A stretch of DNA of 64,000 nucleotides from JBAZWV01 sp041660225 (GCA_041660225.1 JBAZWV010000001.1:186001-250000), one strand, 5' to 3'; positions 34,786 through 43,519 are shown, counted from the first letter of the stretch. Numbers and translations are program-made. The notes: generated by a model not told the origin, from the sequence alone.

Positions 34786-36393
34786 ATGCCAACGCTTGTG
34801 AGGCATCGATTCTCCCGTCTCGTCTTGAGCATCGGATTCATATCCTGTTTGTTGTTTTCGGCAATGCCGACAGCCTTTGCGGCTCTCGAAACAAGCGGAG
34901 ATGGCTGTTGCACGTGTACGGCAAAAAACGGTACGAGCGCCGATGTCTGTATCGATCTCGTTTCAGAAACGACGTGCACAAATCTCGTTGCCGTCAGTCA
35001 GAACTCCACGATTAAAAATCTCAAAAGCTGCTCGTTCAACCCCAACTGCAAAGCGATTTCGAGCGGCGGTCAGTGTTCGGTGGGACCGATAAGCGAGAGC
35101 CTGTACAAAGGTGAAGGCACGGGAGGAAGCACGAGTTCGTCTGAGGGCGGGGCGGCACCAGCATCTGTCGGACTCATTGCGCCGAAACTGAACGTCACGA
35201 TTCCCGGCCTCGTCTTTTCGGAAAAGGCGATCGTCGATAATGGATTCATCCAGATCCCCTTCTTCGCGCAATACGTCGCCGCGGTCTATAAACTTCTCGT
35301 CGTGATTTCCGCGATCGCGGCGGCCATCATGATCGTGTACGGCGGTTTTTTGTATATCGTCGGAGCGACCGGTGCGAAAGTACGAAAAGGAAAAACGGTG
35401 ATCGTCGATGCGGTCATCGGCCTGATGCTTGTTCTCGGCGCCTATATCATTTTGCAAACCGTGAATCAGGATACGGTTTCTTTCAATAATCAGAATCTGC
35501 GTCTCATCGTGCCGGAAAAAGCGAACCTGGAATCCGTTCCCGTCGCCGCCTATTGGAAGGAAACGTCCGATGGTCCCCCGCCGGAACCGGGATCAACCAA
35601 AAAAGACGGCGCGTGCGATCTCACGATGAACCAGGCGAATTTGCCGACGGTAAAATCCGTCTATCAATGCGCGCTCACGATTGCAAAAGAAATCGGCATT
35701 CCACCGTGCTACGTGATCATCGCGATCAACCACGAATCGTATCTCGCATTGCCGAACATGGTTGGTCATGACGAAAACGTCACGGCAAAAGTCGGAGCGG
35801 GCGGCGGGCTCATCAAGGCACGCAAGGATTTTTTGGCAGCCGGCACCACCTTCAAGGGAAAACCGGTCACGGAAAACTCCATGAACGACGATACGCCGCC
35901 GGATTTTACGCGCGATGATCTTGGATTTGATCCCCGTTTCTCACATGGCGCTGGACTCACGGGCTTCACGATCAAATGCATCGAAGGCGAATGTTTTACC
36001 CGCAAGCAGCTTCTCTCGACCTATAACGGCATTCGCGCAGGCGCTCTTGGGGTGCGTGCGGTGATCAAGCAGACAAAGGGGAATGCCACGGATCCGGATG
36101 TCGTCCGCCAGGTGTGGGTCGCCTACCGCGGAACGGAAGTACAAAAACGCATCAATGAAACGCTGGGCTGTTTCAAGCTTGATGATCCGCTTCAGGCCAT
36201 TTATCCGGGACAATTCATCATCTGTCGCGGCGATCTTCCGCTCGACAAGGCGCAGTGCGCAGACGAGGTTGCGAGAAGCTACGCCGGTCTCATTTCGCCG
36301 GGCTCCGCGTGCAACACCTTCTGCGCAGACAAGCGCATGCCGGTTTCATGCGGCGGCGGAGACAAGGTCTGCAAGCTGCGTCCCTCGGAATAA
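34786..36393 (+). CDS. Secreted Cys-rich VirB2-like pilin core fused to a lysozyme/transglycosylase-like domain
   Basis: The 535-residue protein has a signal peptide (1-33, ending AFA). An eight-cysteine head at 41-97 has the same CCxC-x10-C spacing as the 31503 protein. The strand LIAPKLNVTIPGLVF lies at 130-144. The two-helix core has AAIMIVYGGFLYIV, KVRKGK and DAVIGLMLVLGAYII. After residue about 276 comes a helical domain, YQCALTIAKEIGIPPCYVII followed by AINHESYLALPNM. Glu317 sits as in lytic transglycosylases, and SHGAGLTGFTI follows later. The match is by motif only, so its activity on peptidoglycan is an inference. Confidence 0.75.
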   Translation: MPTLVRHRFSRLVLSIGFISCLLFSAMPTAFAALETSGDGCCTCTAKNGTSADVCIDLVSETTCTNLVAVSQNSTIKNLKSCSFNPNCKAISSGGQCSVGPISESLYKGEGTGGSTSSSEGGAAPASVGLIAPKLNVTIPGLVFSEKAIVDNGFIQIPFFAQYVAAVYKLLVVISAIAAAIMIVYGGFLYIVGATGAKVRKGKTVIVDAVIGLMLVLGAYIILQTVNQDTVSFNNQNLRLIVPEKANLESVPVAAYWKETSDGPPPEPGSTKKDGACDLTMNQANLPTVKSVYQCALTIAKEIGIPPCYVIIAINHESYLALPNMVGHDENVTAKVGAGGGLIKARKDFLAAGTTFKGKPVTENSMNDDTPPDFTRDDLGFDPRFSHGAGLTGFTIKCIEGECFTRKQLLSTYNGIRAGALGVRAVIKQTKGNATDPDVVRQVWVAYRGTEVQKRINETLGCFKLDDPLQAIYPGQFIICRGDLPLDKAQCADEVARSYAGLISPGSACNTFCADKRMPVSCGGGDKVCKLRPSE

Positions 36394-36439
36394 GCGTTAT
36401 CCTCTAGCCATCCTTCCGACTGCATGGCAGGATTTTGGC

Positions 36440-37804
36440 ATGTCCAAGTCCGCTCCGGTCTACGTCTGCAGTAAATGCGACGCGCAATTCCCAAAATGGT
36501 CCGGACGATGCACGTCGTGCGGTGCCTGGGGATCGATCGGCCAAACGCCGGTGAACGGAGACGAACCAAGTCGCGCACATCCTCCGGCCAAACCAGGGGC
36601 CAGTGCATCATTCGCGTCAAAAACCGACGTCCCGCATGCGAAGCTCACGCCGAGCGGATTCGCACCGCTTGATCTGACGCTCGGCGGCGGGATCGTCGAT
36701 GGCTCGGTTACGCTGATCGCCGGCGAACCCGGAATTGGAAAATCAACGCTGCTCGCGCAGATGGCGCTCATCCGCGCTGCCGGTGGAGACACCGTTTTAT
36801 ACGTGACGGGAGAAGAGTCTCCCTCGCAAATTCGTCGTCGCCTGGAACGCCTGACGCCGTCGATTCCCGAAACACTTCGATTTTTGGATCGGACCGAAGC
36901 GGATGTGGTCGCGGCAACCATCGAAGAAGAAAAACCGGCACTCGCGATCATCGACTCGATTCAAACCATGCGAATGCCGCATATCGAAAGCGAAGCGGGA
37001 AGCACAACACAGGTCAAAGCGTCTGCCGCGACAATTGCCGAAGCCGCGAAGCGTTCACATCGTCCCGTGATGATCGTGGGACAAGTGACAAAAGAAGGAG
37101 ATATTGCGGGACCGAGACTGTTGGAACATTTAGTCGACACGGTTCTGTTTCTCGAAGGCGATCGGATGCACCGCTATCGGATTTTACGCGCGCTCAAACA
37201 TCGTTTCGGATCTACGGACGAAGTCGCGTTGCTCTCGATGACGGAAAAAGGACTCGAGGCGGTCGAAGACGCGTCATCGGAATTACTTCGAGATCGCGCC
37301 GTCGGCGTTCCGGGTTCTTCGATCACGTGCCTCGTCGAAGGTCATCGTCCGATGCTGCTCGAAATCCAGGCGCTCGTCTCCCCCGCCGGATATGGCACGC
37401 CCATCCGTCGCGCAACGGGAATCGATACGGCGAGACTCGGAATGCTTCTTGCCGTTCTTGCACGACGCGCCGGAATCCAGGCGCTTGATAAAGACGTTTA
37501 CGCAAATGCTGCCGGCGGCATCGACGCCCATGATCCAAGCGTCGATCTCGCACTCGCAACGGCGATCGCGAGCGCCGTCAAAGATGCGCCACTTGATCCG
37601 CGTATGCTCGTCTTCGGCGAAATCGGACTCGCGGGAGAATTACGTCCCGTGGGATTACCCGAGCTGCGCTTAAAAGAAGCATTCCGACTTGGATTTACCC
37701 AAGCGCTCGTGCCAAAAGGACAGGGAAAAAATGCACCGAAGGAATTGATCGTCAAAGAAGCTGCAACGCTGCGCGAAGCATTGCAGATGATTCACGTGAT
37801 GTAG
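36440..37804 (+). CDS. radA: DNA repair protein RadA
   Basis: RadA helps process recombination intermediates. The 454-residue protein has the N-terminal four-cysteine zinc motif (CSKCDAQFPKWSGRCTSC) and a RecA-like ATPase with Walker A (GEPGIGKSTLLAQ) and Walker B (LAIIDSIQTM). The RadA motif reads KHRFG rather than the usual KNRFG. A Lon-like C-terminal domain (VYANAAGGIDAHDPSVDLALA, split by one residue class change) follows. I chose ATG 36440, where homology begins; the frame is open further upstream inside the preceding gene. It abuts recG tail to tail. Confidence 0.95.
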   Translation: MSKSAPVYVCSKCDAQFPKWSGRCTSCGAWGSIGQTPVNGDEPSRAHPPAKPGASASFASKTDVPHAKLTPSGFAPLDLTLGGGIVDGSVTLIAGEPGIGKSTLLAQMALIRAAGGDTVLYVTGEESPSQIRRRLERLTPSIPETLRFLDRTEADVVAATIEEEKPALAIIDSIQTMRMPHIESEAGSTTQVKASAATIAEAAKRSHRPVMIVGQVTKEGDIAGPRLLEHLVDTVLFLEGDRMHRYRILRALKHRFGSTDEVALLSMTEKGLEAVEDASSELLRDRAVGVPGSSITCLVEGHRPMLLEIQALVSPAGYGTPIRRATGIDTARLGMLLAVLARRAGIQALDKDVYANAAGGIDAHDPSVDLALATAIASAVKDAPLDPRMLVFGEIGLAGELRPVGLPELRLKEAFRLGFTQALVPKGQGKNAPKELIVKEAATLREALQMIHVM

Positions 37805-39883
37805 CTATTCCCGGTGGCTCGTCTCTCTCATCGCTTGAATCATCTCGCGTAGAACCTCGTGTTTCAATAATCCAGGATCTTCACGGAGAAGCGTTTGTGA
37901 TGCGTCACGTGCGGATGTCATCAGCTCAAGATCGTCTGATTTTGCGGCGCGGAACAGCGGAACGCCGCTTTGTTGCGTTCCGAGAATATTGCCGGCTCCA
38001 CGCTGACGAAGATCCGCTTCGGCGACTTCAAAGCCGTCGTTGGTTCGTTCGAGCACACGGAGACGTTCGGGCGACCAGGTATCTTCTGAAGCGATGAGGA
38101 AGCAACGCGAGGCGCGGTGTGAACGTCCGACGCGACCGCGAAGTTGGTGAAGTTGCGCGAGACCGAATCGCTCCGCGCCTTCGATGATCATCACGGTTGC
38201 TTCGGGCACGTCGACACCGACTTCGACGACGGTCGTTGCAACAAGGACGTCGCTCTCCCCTGCGGCAAATGCCGCCATCGCGGCATCTTTATCACGCGCG
38301 GACATTTTTCCGTGGACCATGCCGATACGAAGTCCGCGCAGCGGACCGGTTGATAAGCGACGTGATTCTTCTTCGGTACTCTTCACGCCAAGTGTGTCGG
38401 ACGGATCGATGAGCGGACACACGACGAATGCGCGATTCCCATCGAGAACAGCGTCGCGGATCGCTTGATAGGCGCGTTCGCGACCATCTTCGCCGAGGAC
38501 AACGATCGTTTCGACGGGGAGACGATCCTTTGGTTTGGTTCGAATGATGGAAACGTCGAGATCGCCGAGGAAGGTCAGCGCGAGCGAGCGCGGAATCGGC
38601 GTTGCAGACATGGAAAGCAGATGCGGCACTTTTCCATCTCCGCGCATCGAAACGGTGAGTGCTTCGCGTTGCGCGACGCCGAAGCGGTGCTGTTCATCCA
38701 CAATCGCGAGCGCGAGATCCGGCGGCGATGCACCGCGTTCAAGCAACGCATGCGTTCCAACCGCAACGACACGACCTCGCGCTGCACGTTCGCGCGCTTC
38801 GGAAACCGTCATCTCTTGCGTCTCTCCGCCTTCGGAAAGACGACGCGTTGACGATGTCATCAGAAGGACCGGAATACCGTGCGGGACGAGGAATCGTTCG
38901 AGCGTTGCAGCGTGTTGTTTTGCAAGCAAATCCGTTGGCGCCATAAGCACCGCGGATGAACCCGCGCGGAAGACGATCGCCGCAAGCATCGCGGCAACAA
39001 CCGTTTTTCCCGAGCCGACGTCGCCCTGAAGAAGACGGCGCATCGAGCGGCCGCTTTCCATGTCTTTCACCGCAGACCATACAGCTTTTTTTTGATCCGC
39101 TGTCAGCTCGAACGGCAACGATGAGGCGAACGTTTTCGCAAATGATTCATCGAATGAAACCGCCGGCGCTCCTGCCGCGTCGGCTTCTTGTCGCGCCATA
39201 CGAAGCGCGAGTTGATACATCAGAAGTTCACCGAACGCGATCCGTCGTCTCCCCTTTTCCGTTTCATCGATGGAAGACGGACGATGGATGAATCGCAGCG
39301 CATCAGCGAACGGAGGAACGATCGCGTCTTTCCGGAGTTGTTCCGGGATCGGATCTTGCGGTGGGGCGACATCTTCAAGCGCGCCACGCACGAGTTTGCG
39401 AAGCGTTTTTTGCGTGACCTGCCCTGTCAGCGGATACACGGGCGCAACCGTTCCTGCTGCCAGCGTTTCGAGATTCGCAGGCTCCCAAAGCGGACTCGTA
39501 AATCCACGACCGAAACGCGGACGCTGTGTCACAACACCGGAAATAAAAATTTCATCTCCCGGCTTCAATTGTTTGAGCAACCACACCTGATTGAACCACG
39601 TCACGCCGATGGACCCGGTTTCGTCTGACACGATCGCCTTGATCAGCGCGAATCTTCGACGAAATGTATTTGCCTGACCGATCGATGTGATCTTCGCTTT
39701 GATCGTCACCGGAACGTTGTTCGGAATTGCCGCGATGGAGGTCAGTCGAGAGTAATCGTCGTAGCGACGCGGAAGAATCATGAGCAGATCCCCTCCCGTT
39801 TTTACATCAAGCAACTTCAACACCTTGCGCTCATGCGCCGTCAAACCATGGATAAACTCCACAGGATCATTCCATCCCACCAT
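37805..39883 (-). CDS. recG: ATP-dependent DNA helicase RecG
   Basis: RecG remodels stalled forks and branched DNA. The 692-residue protein has the wedge/OB domain (VPVTIKAKITSIGQANTFRRR), Walker A (LLQGDVGSGKTVVAAML), the DEQH-type box (LAIVDEQHRFGVAQREAL), MSATPIPRSLALT, and the C-terminal QLRGRVGRSHRASRCFL motif VI. Its stop codon is adjacent to that of radA. The minus-strand box TACCAT at 39890-39895 ends 6 nt before the ATG. Confidence 0.95.
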   Translation of the reverse strand: MVGWNDPVEFIHGLTAHERKVLKLLDVKTGGDLLMILPRRYDDYSRLTSIAAIPNNVPVTIKAKITSIGQANTFRRRFALIKAIVSDETGSIGVTWFNQVWLLKQLKPGDEIFISGVVTQRPRFGRGFTSPLWEPANLETLAAGTVAPVYPLTGQVTQKTLRKLVRGALEDVAPPQDPIPEQLRKDAIVPPFADALRFIHRPSSIDETEKGRRRIAFGELLMYQLALRMARQEADAAGAPAVSFDESFAKTFASSLPFELTADQKKAVWSAVKDMESGRSMRRLLQGDVGSGKTVVAAMLAAIVFRAGSSAVLMAPTDLLAKQHAATLERFLVPHGIPVLLMTSSTRRLSEGGETQEMTVSEARERAARGRVVAVGTHALLERGASPPDLALAIVDEQHRFGVAQREALTVSMRGDGKVPHLLSMSATPIPRSLALTFLGDLDVSIIRTKPKDRLPVETIVVLGEDGRERAYQAIRDAVLDGNRAFVVCPLIDPSDTLGVKSTEEESRRLSTGPLRGLRIGMVHGKMSARDKDAAMAAFAAGESDVLVATTVVEVGVDVPEATVMIIEGAERFGLAQLHQLRGRVGRSHRASRCFLIASEDTWSPERLRVLERTNDGFEVAEADLRQRGAGNILGTQQSGVPLFRAAKSDDLELMTSARDASQTLLREDPGLLKHEVLREMIQAMRETSHRE

Positions 39884-39889
39884 GATCGG

Positions 39890-39895
39890 ATGGTA
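39890..39895 (-). promoter_or_regulatory. -10 box of recG
   Basis: The minus strand reads TACCAT, preceded directly by TG, 6 nt before ATG 39883. The 106-bp gap to the oxidase gene shows nothing else. Confidence 0.4.
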
Positions 39896-39989
39896 CAGAA
39901 ATAGAACAGGGAGAGCAACCGAAGCGCTCCGCAGCGCTCAATGCTCCTCCTGCGAAAAACCTACGGTGGCGGGAAAGCGCATGTCGCCC

Positions 39990-41639
39990 CTACTCCACCT
40001 TATATGTGAACATCATCCCATCTTGGAGGTGTTCCGAGATGTGGCAATGCGCCATCCATGCGCCGGGATTGGTAACGTCGAGCAGAATATCAACCTTCGC
40101 GCCGATCGGAACGAGGACGGTATCCTTCCAGACCGGATTCGTGTTCTTGATTCCGTTCACCGACAGCACGACGAACCGATTTCCGTGGAAGTGGATGGGA
40201 TGTTGCATCGGATGCATCGAATTCTCATCGTTCAAGATACGGATCTTTACCTTATCGCCCTGCTTGAACGAATAGTCGATGTCGTCATTCTCACGTCCCG
40301 TTGCTTTATCCTTTATGACCCAGCTCAATGCTTTATCGTTTGATTGCTGATTCATCATCGCCATCGAATCTTCCCACTCAATTCCACCTTCATCCGCGCC
40401 CTCATCCATCATCATGCCATTCATCTCCATATTCCCCATCATGCCGGGCATATCGATCGTGAGCTCGATCTCCTTGTCGATCGGTTTGTTGTCGTAGGAC
40501 GCGAGATCGGCAAATTGATCGGAACGATTCTGAAGCGTCTTGAATGCACTCGAATGATCCTGATCCGTCGAAGCATCTAAGACGGTCACCGTTCCAAGAT
40601 CATACTGAATTTCCGGACCAAGATGCCGGATCTTATACGTTCCAGATTTCGAGAATTGTACGTCAACAATCGCTCGTTCGGATGGAGCAAGAATCACGCT
40701 ATCAACCCACTGATCGTGGCTGTATCCCCCAGAATCCCCTCCCACTAATTTCATCTTCGCTCCAGGAATGCCGACGCGAAAGACGCGCGTGTTTGCCGTA
40801 TCGACCATCGCGAAACGAACGATGTCTCCTTTTTTGGCAGTGAGATTGTAATCCGTACTTCCATTCACGAGCATCGTATTTCCAAAACGTCCCATGAGCG
40901 TGTGATTGATCCGTTCTTCATTGAACGGAGCGACGTCGTTTCCGGAAAGGAGAATATCATCGAGCGTCAAAAACGCCGTTTGATTCACCTGCGCAAAGGT
41001 TTTTGGATCACTCGGCTCAACCCACATCAACCCATACATCCCGAGTTCCTGCTGGTAGTCTTCACGGATATGCGGATGGTACCAGTACAAACCAGCGTCA
41101 GGAAAGTTCAGATTGTACGCAAATGATTTACCCGGGTTGACCGGTGGTTGCGTGACATCGGGAACACCGTCATTCGCGTTATCGAGACGGAGTCCATGCC
41201 AATGGATCGTGGTCGGTTCGTCCAGCTTGTTCGTGAAATTAACCTTCACCGCGTCACCCTGCTTCACGCGAAGGATCGGACCCGGAATCTGATCGTTGTA
41301 CGCGAGCATGCGGATTGTCTTGCCATTGATCGTCTTTTTCACGAACGAAGCGTCCAACGCATACGAAGCCCCGTTTTGAAGCGTCACGTCCGTTTGTTGT
41401 TTCGCATCGTTCAGTCCAACGATACCGCGATCAACCGCCGCCAACGGCGTTTCAGGTTGATCTGCATATTTCTCGCACCCGGCCATGTTGGGCATCATCT
41501 TGCAATGCTCGCGCATGGCATCGCTTCCCGTCCCCTGCTGCGTTCCCATCATACCTGTTCCATCTCGTGGTGCAGGAAGACAACCCGCCCCGGCAAAGAG
41601 CAATGCAGCGAGAGAGATAAAAAATATTTTGTGGTTCAT
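39990..41639 (-). CDS. Multicopper oxidase lipoprotein
   Basis: The 549-residue protein has a lipoprotein signal (LAALLFAGAGC) and three cupredoxin domains. All four copper-binding blocks are present: TTIHWHGL, LYWYHPHIRE, HPIHFHGNRF and MAHCHISEHLQDGM. A methionine-rich stretch (MPGMMGNMEMNGMMM) in the third domain, and a Met/His/Cys-rich N-terminus, resemble copper-tolerance oxidases of the CueO/CopA kind. It would oxidise Cu(I) or phenolics outside the membrane, and it needs oxygen. No other copper gene is near, so it stands alone as an accessory function, possibly acquired. Confidence 0.92.
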   Translation of the reverse strand: MNHKIFFISLAALLFAGAGCLPAPRDGTGMMGTQQGTGSDAMREHCKMMPNMAGCEKYADQPETPLAAVDRGIVGLNDAKQQTDVTLQNGASYALDASFVKKTINGKTIRMLAYNDQIPGPILRVKQGDAVKVNFTNKLDEPTTIHWHGLRLDNANDGVPDVTQPPVNPGKSFAYNLNFPDAGLYWYHPHIREDYQQELGMYGLMWVEPSDPKTFAQVNQTAFLTLDDILLSGNDVAPFNEERINHTLMGRFGNTMLVNGSTDYNLTAKKGDIVRFAMVDTANTRVFRVGIPGAKMKLVGGDSGGYSHDQWVDSVILAPSERAIVDVQFSKSGTYKIRHLGPEIQYDLGTVTVLDASTDQDHSSAFKTLQNRSDQFADLASYDNKPIDKEIELTIDMPGMMGNMEMNGMMMDEGADEGGIEWEDSMAMMNQQSNDKALSWVIKDKATGRENDDIDYSFKQGDKVKIRILNDENSMHPMQHPIHFHGNRFVVLSVNGIKNTNPVWKDTVLVPIGAKVDILLDVTNPGAWMAHCHISEHLQDGMMFTYKVE

Positions 41640-41665
41640 AGCGGTACGGTACCGATTCGGACACC

Positions 41666-41671
41666 AGTCTA
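41666..41671 (-). promoter_or_regulatory. Putative -10 box of the multicopper oxidase gene
   Basis: The minus strand reads TAGACT after TTG, 26 nt before ATG 41639. It is the same box as before the AI-2E-type permease gene. Confidence 0.4.
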
Positions 41672-41700
41672 CAAGTGAGATTTCGTCGAGACGAATGCCA

Positions 41701-41709
41701 TGCTACACT
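41701..41709 (+). promoter_or_regulatory. Extended -10 box before the gene at 41720
   Basis: TGCTACACT ends 10 nt before ATG 41720. It probably also drives the tRNA-Arg gene just downstream. Confidence 0.5.
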
Positions 41710-41719
41710 GCTACAAGAT

Positions 41720-42226
41720 ATGCCCTATAATCAGGAGCTTCTGACGGACATCGTCAAAGCCCAAGATACATTTGCCTGGGAGGCTCCGGATCGTGAAGCG
41801 CGCGACCGCGGTCCGCGTTGGTATCTCATCATGAGTGCCGTCGCGCTTGTCTTTGTGGTCTACGCGATTGCGACAAGCAACTTTCTTTTCGCCTTTTTGA
41901 TCCTCCTGTTTGCGATCATTCTCGTTTTGGCCGGCAATCAGGCTCCGGGGAAAATACTTGTTCAGATCGGAAAAAACGGCGTGGTTGTAGATGGGAAATT
42001 ATACGAATATAAAGATCTTGCTTCCTTCGCCATTGTCTATCATCCCCCGGAGACCAAAGTCCTCTACATTGACTCGAAAAAGTTCTACCAGCCTCGCCTT
42101 CGTTTATCGCTGGAAGCCCAGAATCCCATCGCAATTCGCACCCATTTGAAAGAGTATTTAGACGAGGATCTGCTCTTGCAAGAAGAGCATGTATCTGATA
42201 TTCTTGCGCGGCTATTGAAGATATAG
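41720..42226 (+). CDS. Hypothetical membrane protein with two helices and a soluble tail
   Basis: This 168-residue protein has two adjacent membrane helices (YLIMSAVALVFVVYAIA, FLFAFLILLFAIILVLAG). A C-terminal domain of about 95 residues follows, with alternating strands (VQIGKNGVVVDGKLYEYKDL, FAIVYHPPETKVLYID), possibly PH-like. Function is unknown. The stop lies 4 nt before a tRNA-Arg gene, so both are likely on one transcript ending at the hairpin at 42311. Confidence 0.65.
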   Translation: MPYNQELLTDIVKAQDTFAWEAPDREARDRGPRWYLIMSAVALVFVVYAIATSNFLFAFLILLFAIILVLAGNQAPGKILVQIGKNGVVVDGKLYEYKDLASFAIVYHPPETKVLYIDSKKFYQPRLRLSLEAQNPIAIRTHLKEYLDEDLLLQEEHVSDILARLLKI

Positions 42227-42230
42227 ATGC

Positions 42231-42307
42231 GCGGCCGTAGCTCAGCTGGATAGAGCGCCTCCCTGCGAAGGAGGAGGTCAGTCGTTCGAATCGACTCGGT
42301 CGCACCA
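42231..42307 (+). tRNA. tRNA-Arg (anticodon GCG)
   Basis: The cloverleaf is complete. The acceptor GCGGCCG pairs with CGGTCGC (one G-U), the D-arm is present, and the anticodon stem CCTCC/GGAGG holds loop CTGCGAA. The T-arm has TTCGAAT and a CCA is encoded at the 3' end. GCG reads CGC arginine codons. It lies 4 nt after a protein gene rather than behind its own visible promoter. Confidence 0.95.
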
Positions 42308-42310
42308 TAC

Positions 42311-42336
42311 AAAAAATCCCCATGTGGGGATTTTTT
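42311..42336. terminator. Bidirectional terminator after tRNA-Arg
   Basis: AAAAAATCCCC, loop ATGT, GGGGATTTTTT. It serves the tRNA on the plus strand and the convergent gene at 42356-42967. Confidence 0.9.
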
Positions 42337-42355
42337 GCTGCTATAAATGGGAGTT

Positions 42356-42967
42356 TTATTTTGTCTTGAGAGTTGAAAGAATCTGCTCAATAGTTTCCTT
42401 ATCTGCTCCCGAGTAACGATGAGACTCAAAGACATAGCGGGTAGAGTCATCAGAAGCGAACGCAACAGACAGCGAGGGGAAATTACCCATTAAGGAGTAT
42501 TCACACTTTGAGAGCACGCGGCCGTTCACCTCAATACGCTCCGTAAGGTATGGACCCTCTTTGCAGTCGCTGAACTCTCTCGCCTCTTGAGCTGTTAACG
42601 GAGTACGCGGAGTAGCCGCATTCATTCTTACGAAGAGAGGGAGCCCGCCAGATCCTGAACCTTCGTTGGCCGTTCTTAACTCTGCAAGGTATTCCTTCGT
42701 CCCAATGTCGAGACTCAAGAAATCTTTTTCGACATTCGTAGAACCTTCATGCACTTCGACTTCGAATTGTGGAGGATACTGAATGCTAAAACGATACTTC
42801 TCGCTTGTGTAGGTCTTCCACGAGGAATGATCCGTGGGAGAAGACAACGTGCGAGGCGGATTCTGGGAATCAACAGGAGTTGTTGCGGGCGTCGTCTTCA
42901 TAGTCCACATCGCGAGGACAAGAAGCATGCCACCTCCGAGCAATAATGCGTTATATTTTTTATTCAT
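42356..42967 (-). CDS. Membrane-anchored hypothetical protein, PsbP-like segment
   Basis: The 203-residue protein has an N-terminal membrane anchor (YNALLLGGGMLLVLAMWTM), a Pro/Thr linker and an outside domain. That domain begins WKTYTSEKYRFSIQYPPQFEV, a pattern common in PsbP-like lipoprotein domains of unknown role. Two cysteines (DCKEG, SKCEYS) may pair. I chose ATG 42967 as the start of the hydrophobic segment. It is divergent from the gene at 43015, with 47 bp between them. Confidence 0.6.
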   Translation of the reverse strand: MNKKYNALLLGGGMLLVLAMWTMKTTPATTPVDSQNPPRTLSSPTDHSSWKTYTSEKYRFSIQYPPQFEVEVHEGSTNVEKDFLSLDIGTKEYLAELRTANEGSGSGGLPLFVRMNAATPRTPLTAQEAREFSDCKEGPYLTERIEVNGRVLSKCEYSLMGNFPSLSVAFASDDSTRYVFESHRYSGADKETIEQILSTLKTK

Positions 42968-43002
42968 GTATTTACGTTTTTGGTGCAACGGATAGAGTAA
43001 GC

Positions 43003-43008
43003 TATTCT
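43003..43008 (+). promoter_or_regulatory. Putative -10 box before the gene at 43015
   Basis: TATTCT ends 6 nt before ATG 43015. Confidence 0.35.
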
Positions 43009-43014
43009 AAGTCT

Positions 43015-43320
43015 ATGACTCAATGGAAAAAAATACTCCTTGGAATCGCTATCGGGTTTTCCACCGCTTTAGCCTCTCTCGCTCTCCCTCAAACAATGCG
43101 TTCACAGGGCGATGTACAGGGAACGAATTTTGGATTTCCCTTTTGGTTTGTTAAACAGGATCTTACAACTATTACGCGCCCTCTTCCAGCGATCGTCTAT
43201 ATTTCCTCGCCTTGGGAGAATCCAACAGATTTTCGCTTGGCGGGTTTTTTCGAAACATGGATCTTCTTTGCTTTGCCAGGATTTATCCTTGTACAAATAA
43301 TATCGCACTCTAAAAAATGA
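43015..43320 (+). CDS. Small hypothetical membrane protein
   Basis: This 101-residue protein starts with a hydrophobic, signal-like stretch (ILLGIAIGFSTALASLALP) and ends with a second hydrophobic segment (TWIFFALPGFILVQIIS). The loop between them would lie outside. No family is recognised. It opens the AT-richer accessory stretch; its promoter box is just upstream. Confidence 0.5.
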   Translation: MTQWKKILLGIAIGFSTALASLALPQTMRSQGDVQGTNFGFPFWFVKQDLTTITRPLPAIVYISSPWENPTDFRLAGFFETWIFFALPGFILVQIISHSKK

Positions 43321-43381
43321 GCATTCTGAGAAGGTACGTTATTGAGATCTTTTTCTTCAAATAGGCCCCTATCTACCTATC

Positions 43382-43410
43382 TCGACAAAACTCGAAAAAT
43401 GCGATAGTCT
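43382..43410 (+). promoter_or_regulatory. Promoter of tRNA-Ser (UGA)
   Basis: TCGACA at 43382-43387, a 17-nt spacer and TAGTCT at 43405-43410. The tRNA begins 16 nt later. The other tRNA-Ser has the same arrangement. Confidence 0.65.
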
Positions 43411-43426
43411 AGGCCCGTTCGAATAT

Positions 43427-43515
43427 GGAGAGGTGGCCGAGTGGTTTAAGGCAACGGACTTGAAATCCGTCGTACCTAAACAGTACCGTGAGTTCGAATC
43501 TCACCCTCTCCGCCA
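43427..43515 (+). tRNA. tRNA-Ser (anticodon UGA)
   Basis: This is a type II tRNA of 89 nt. The acceptor GGAGAGG pairs with CCTCTCC, and stem ACGGA/TCCGT holds loop CTTGAAA. It has a long variable arm, T-loop TTCGAAT, discriminator G and encoded CCA. It reads UCA and related serine codons. Confidence 0.95.
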
Positions 43516-43519
43516 ACAT

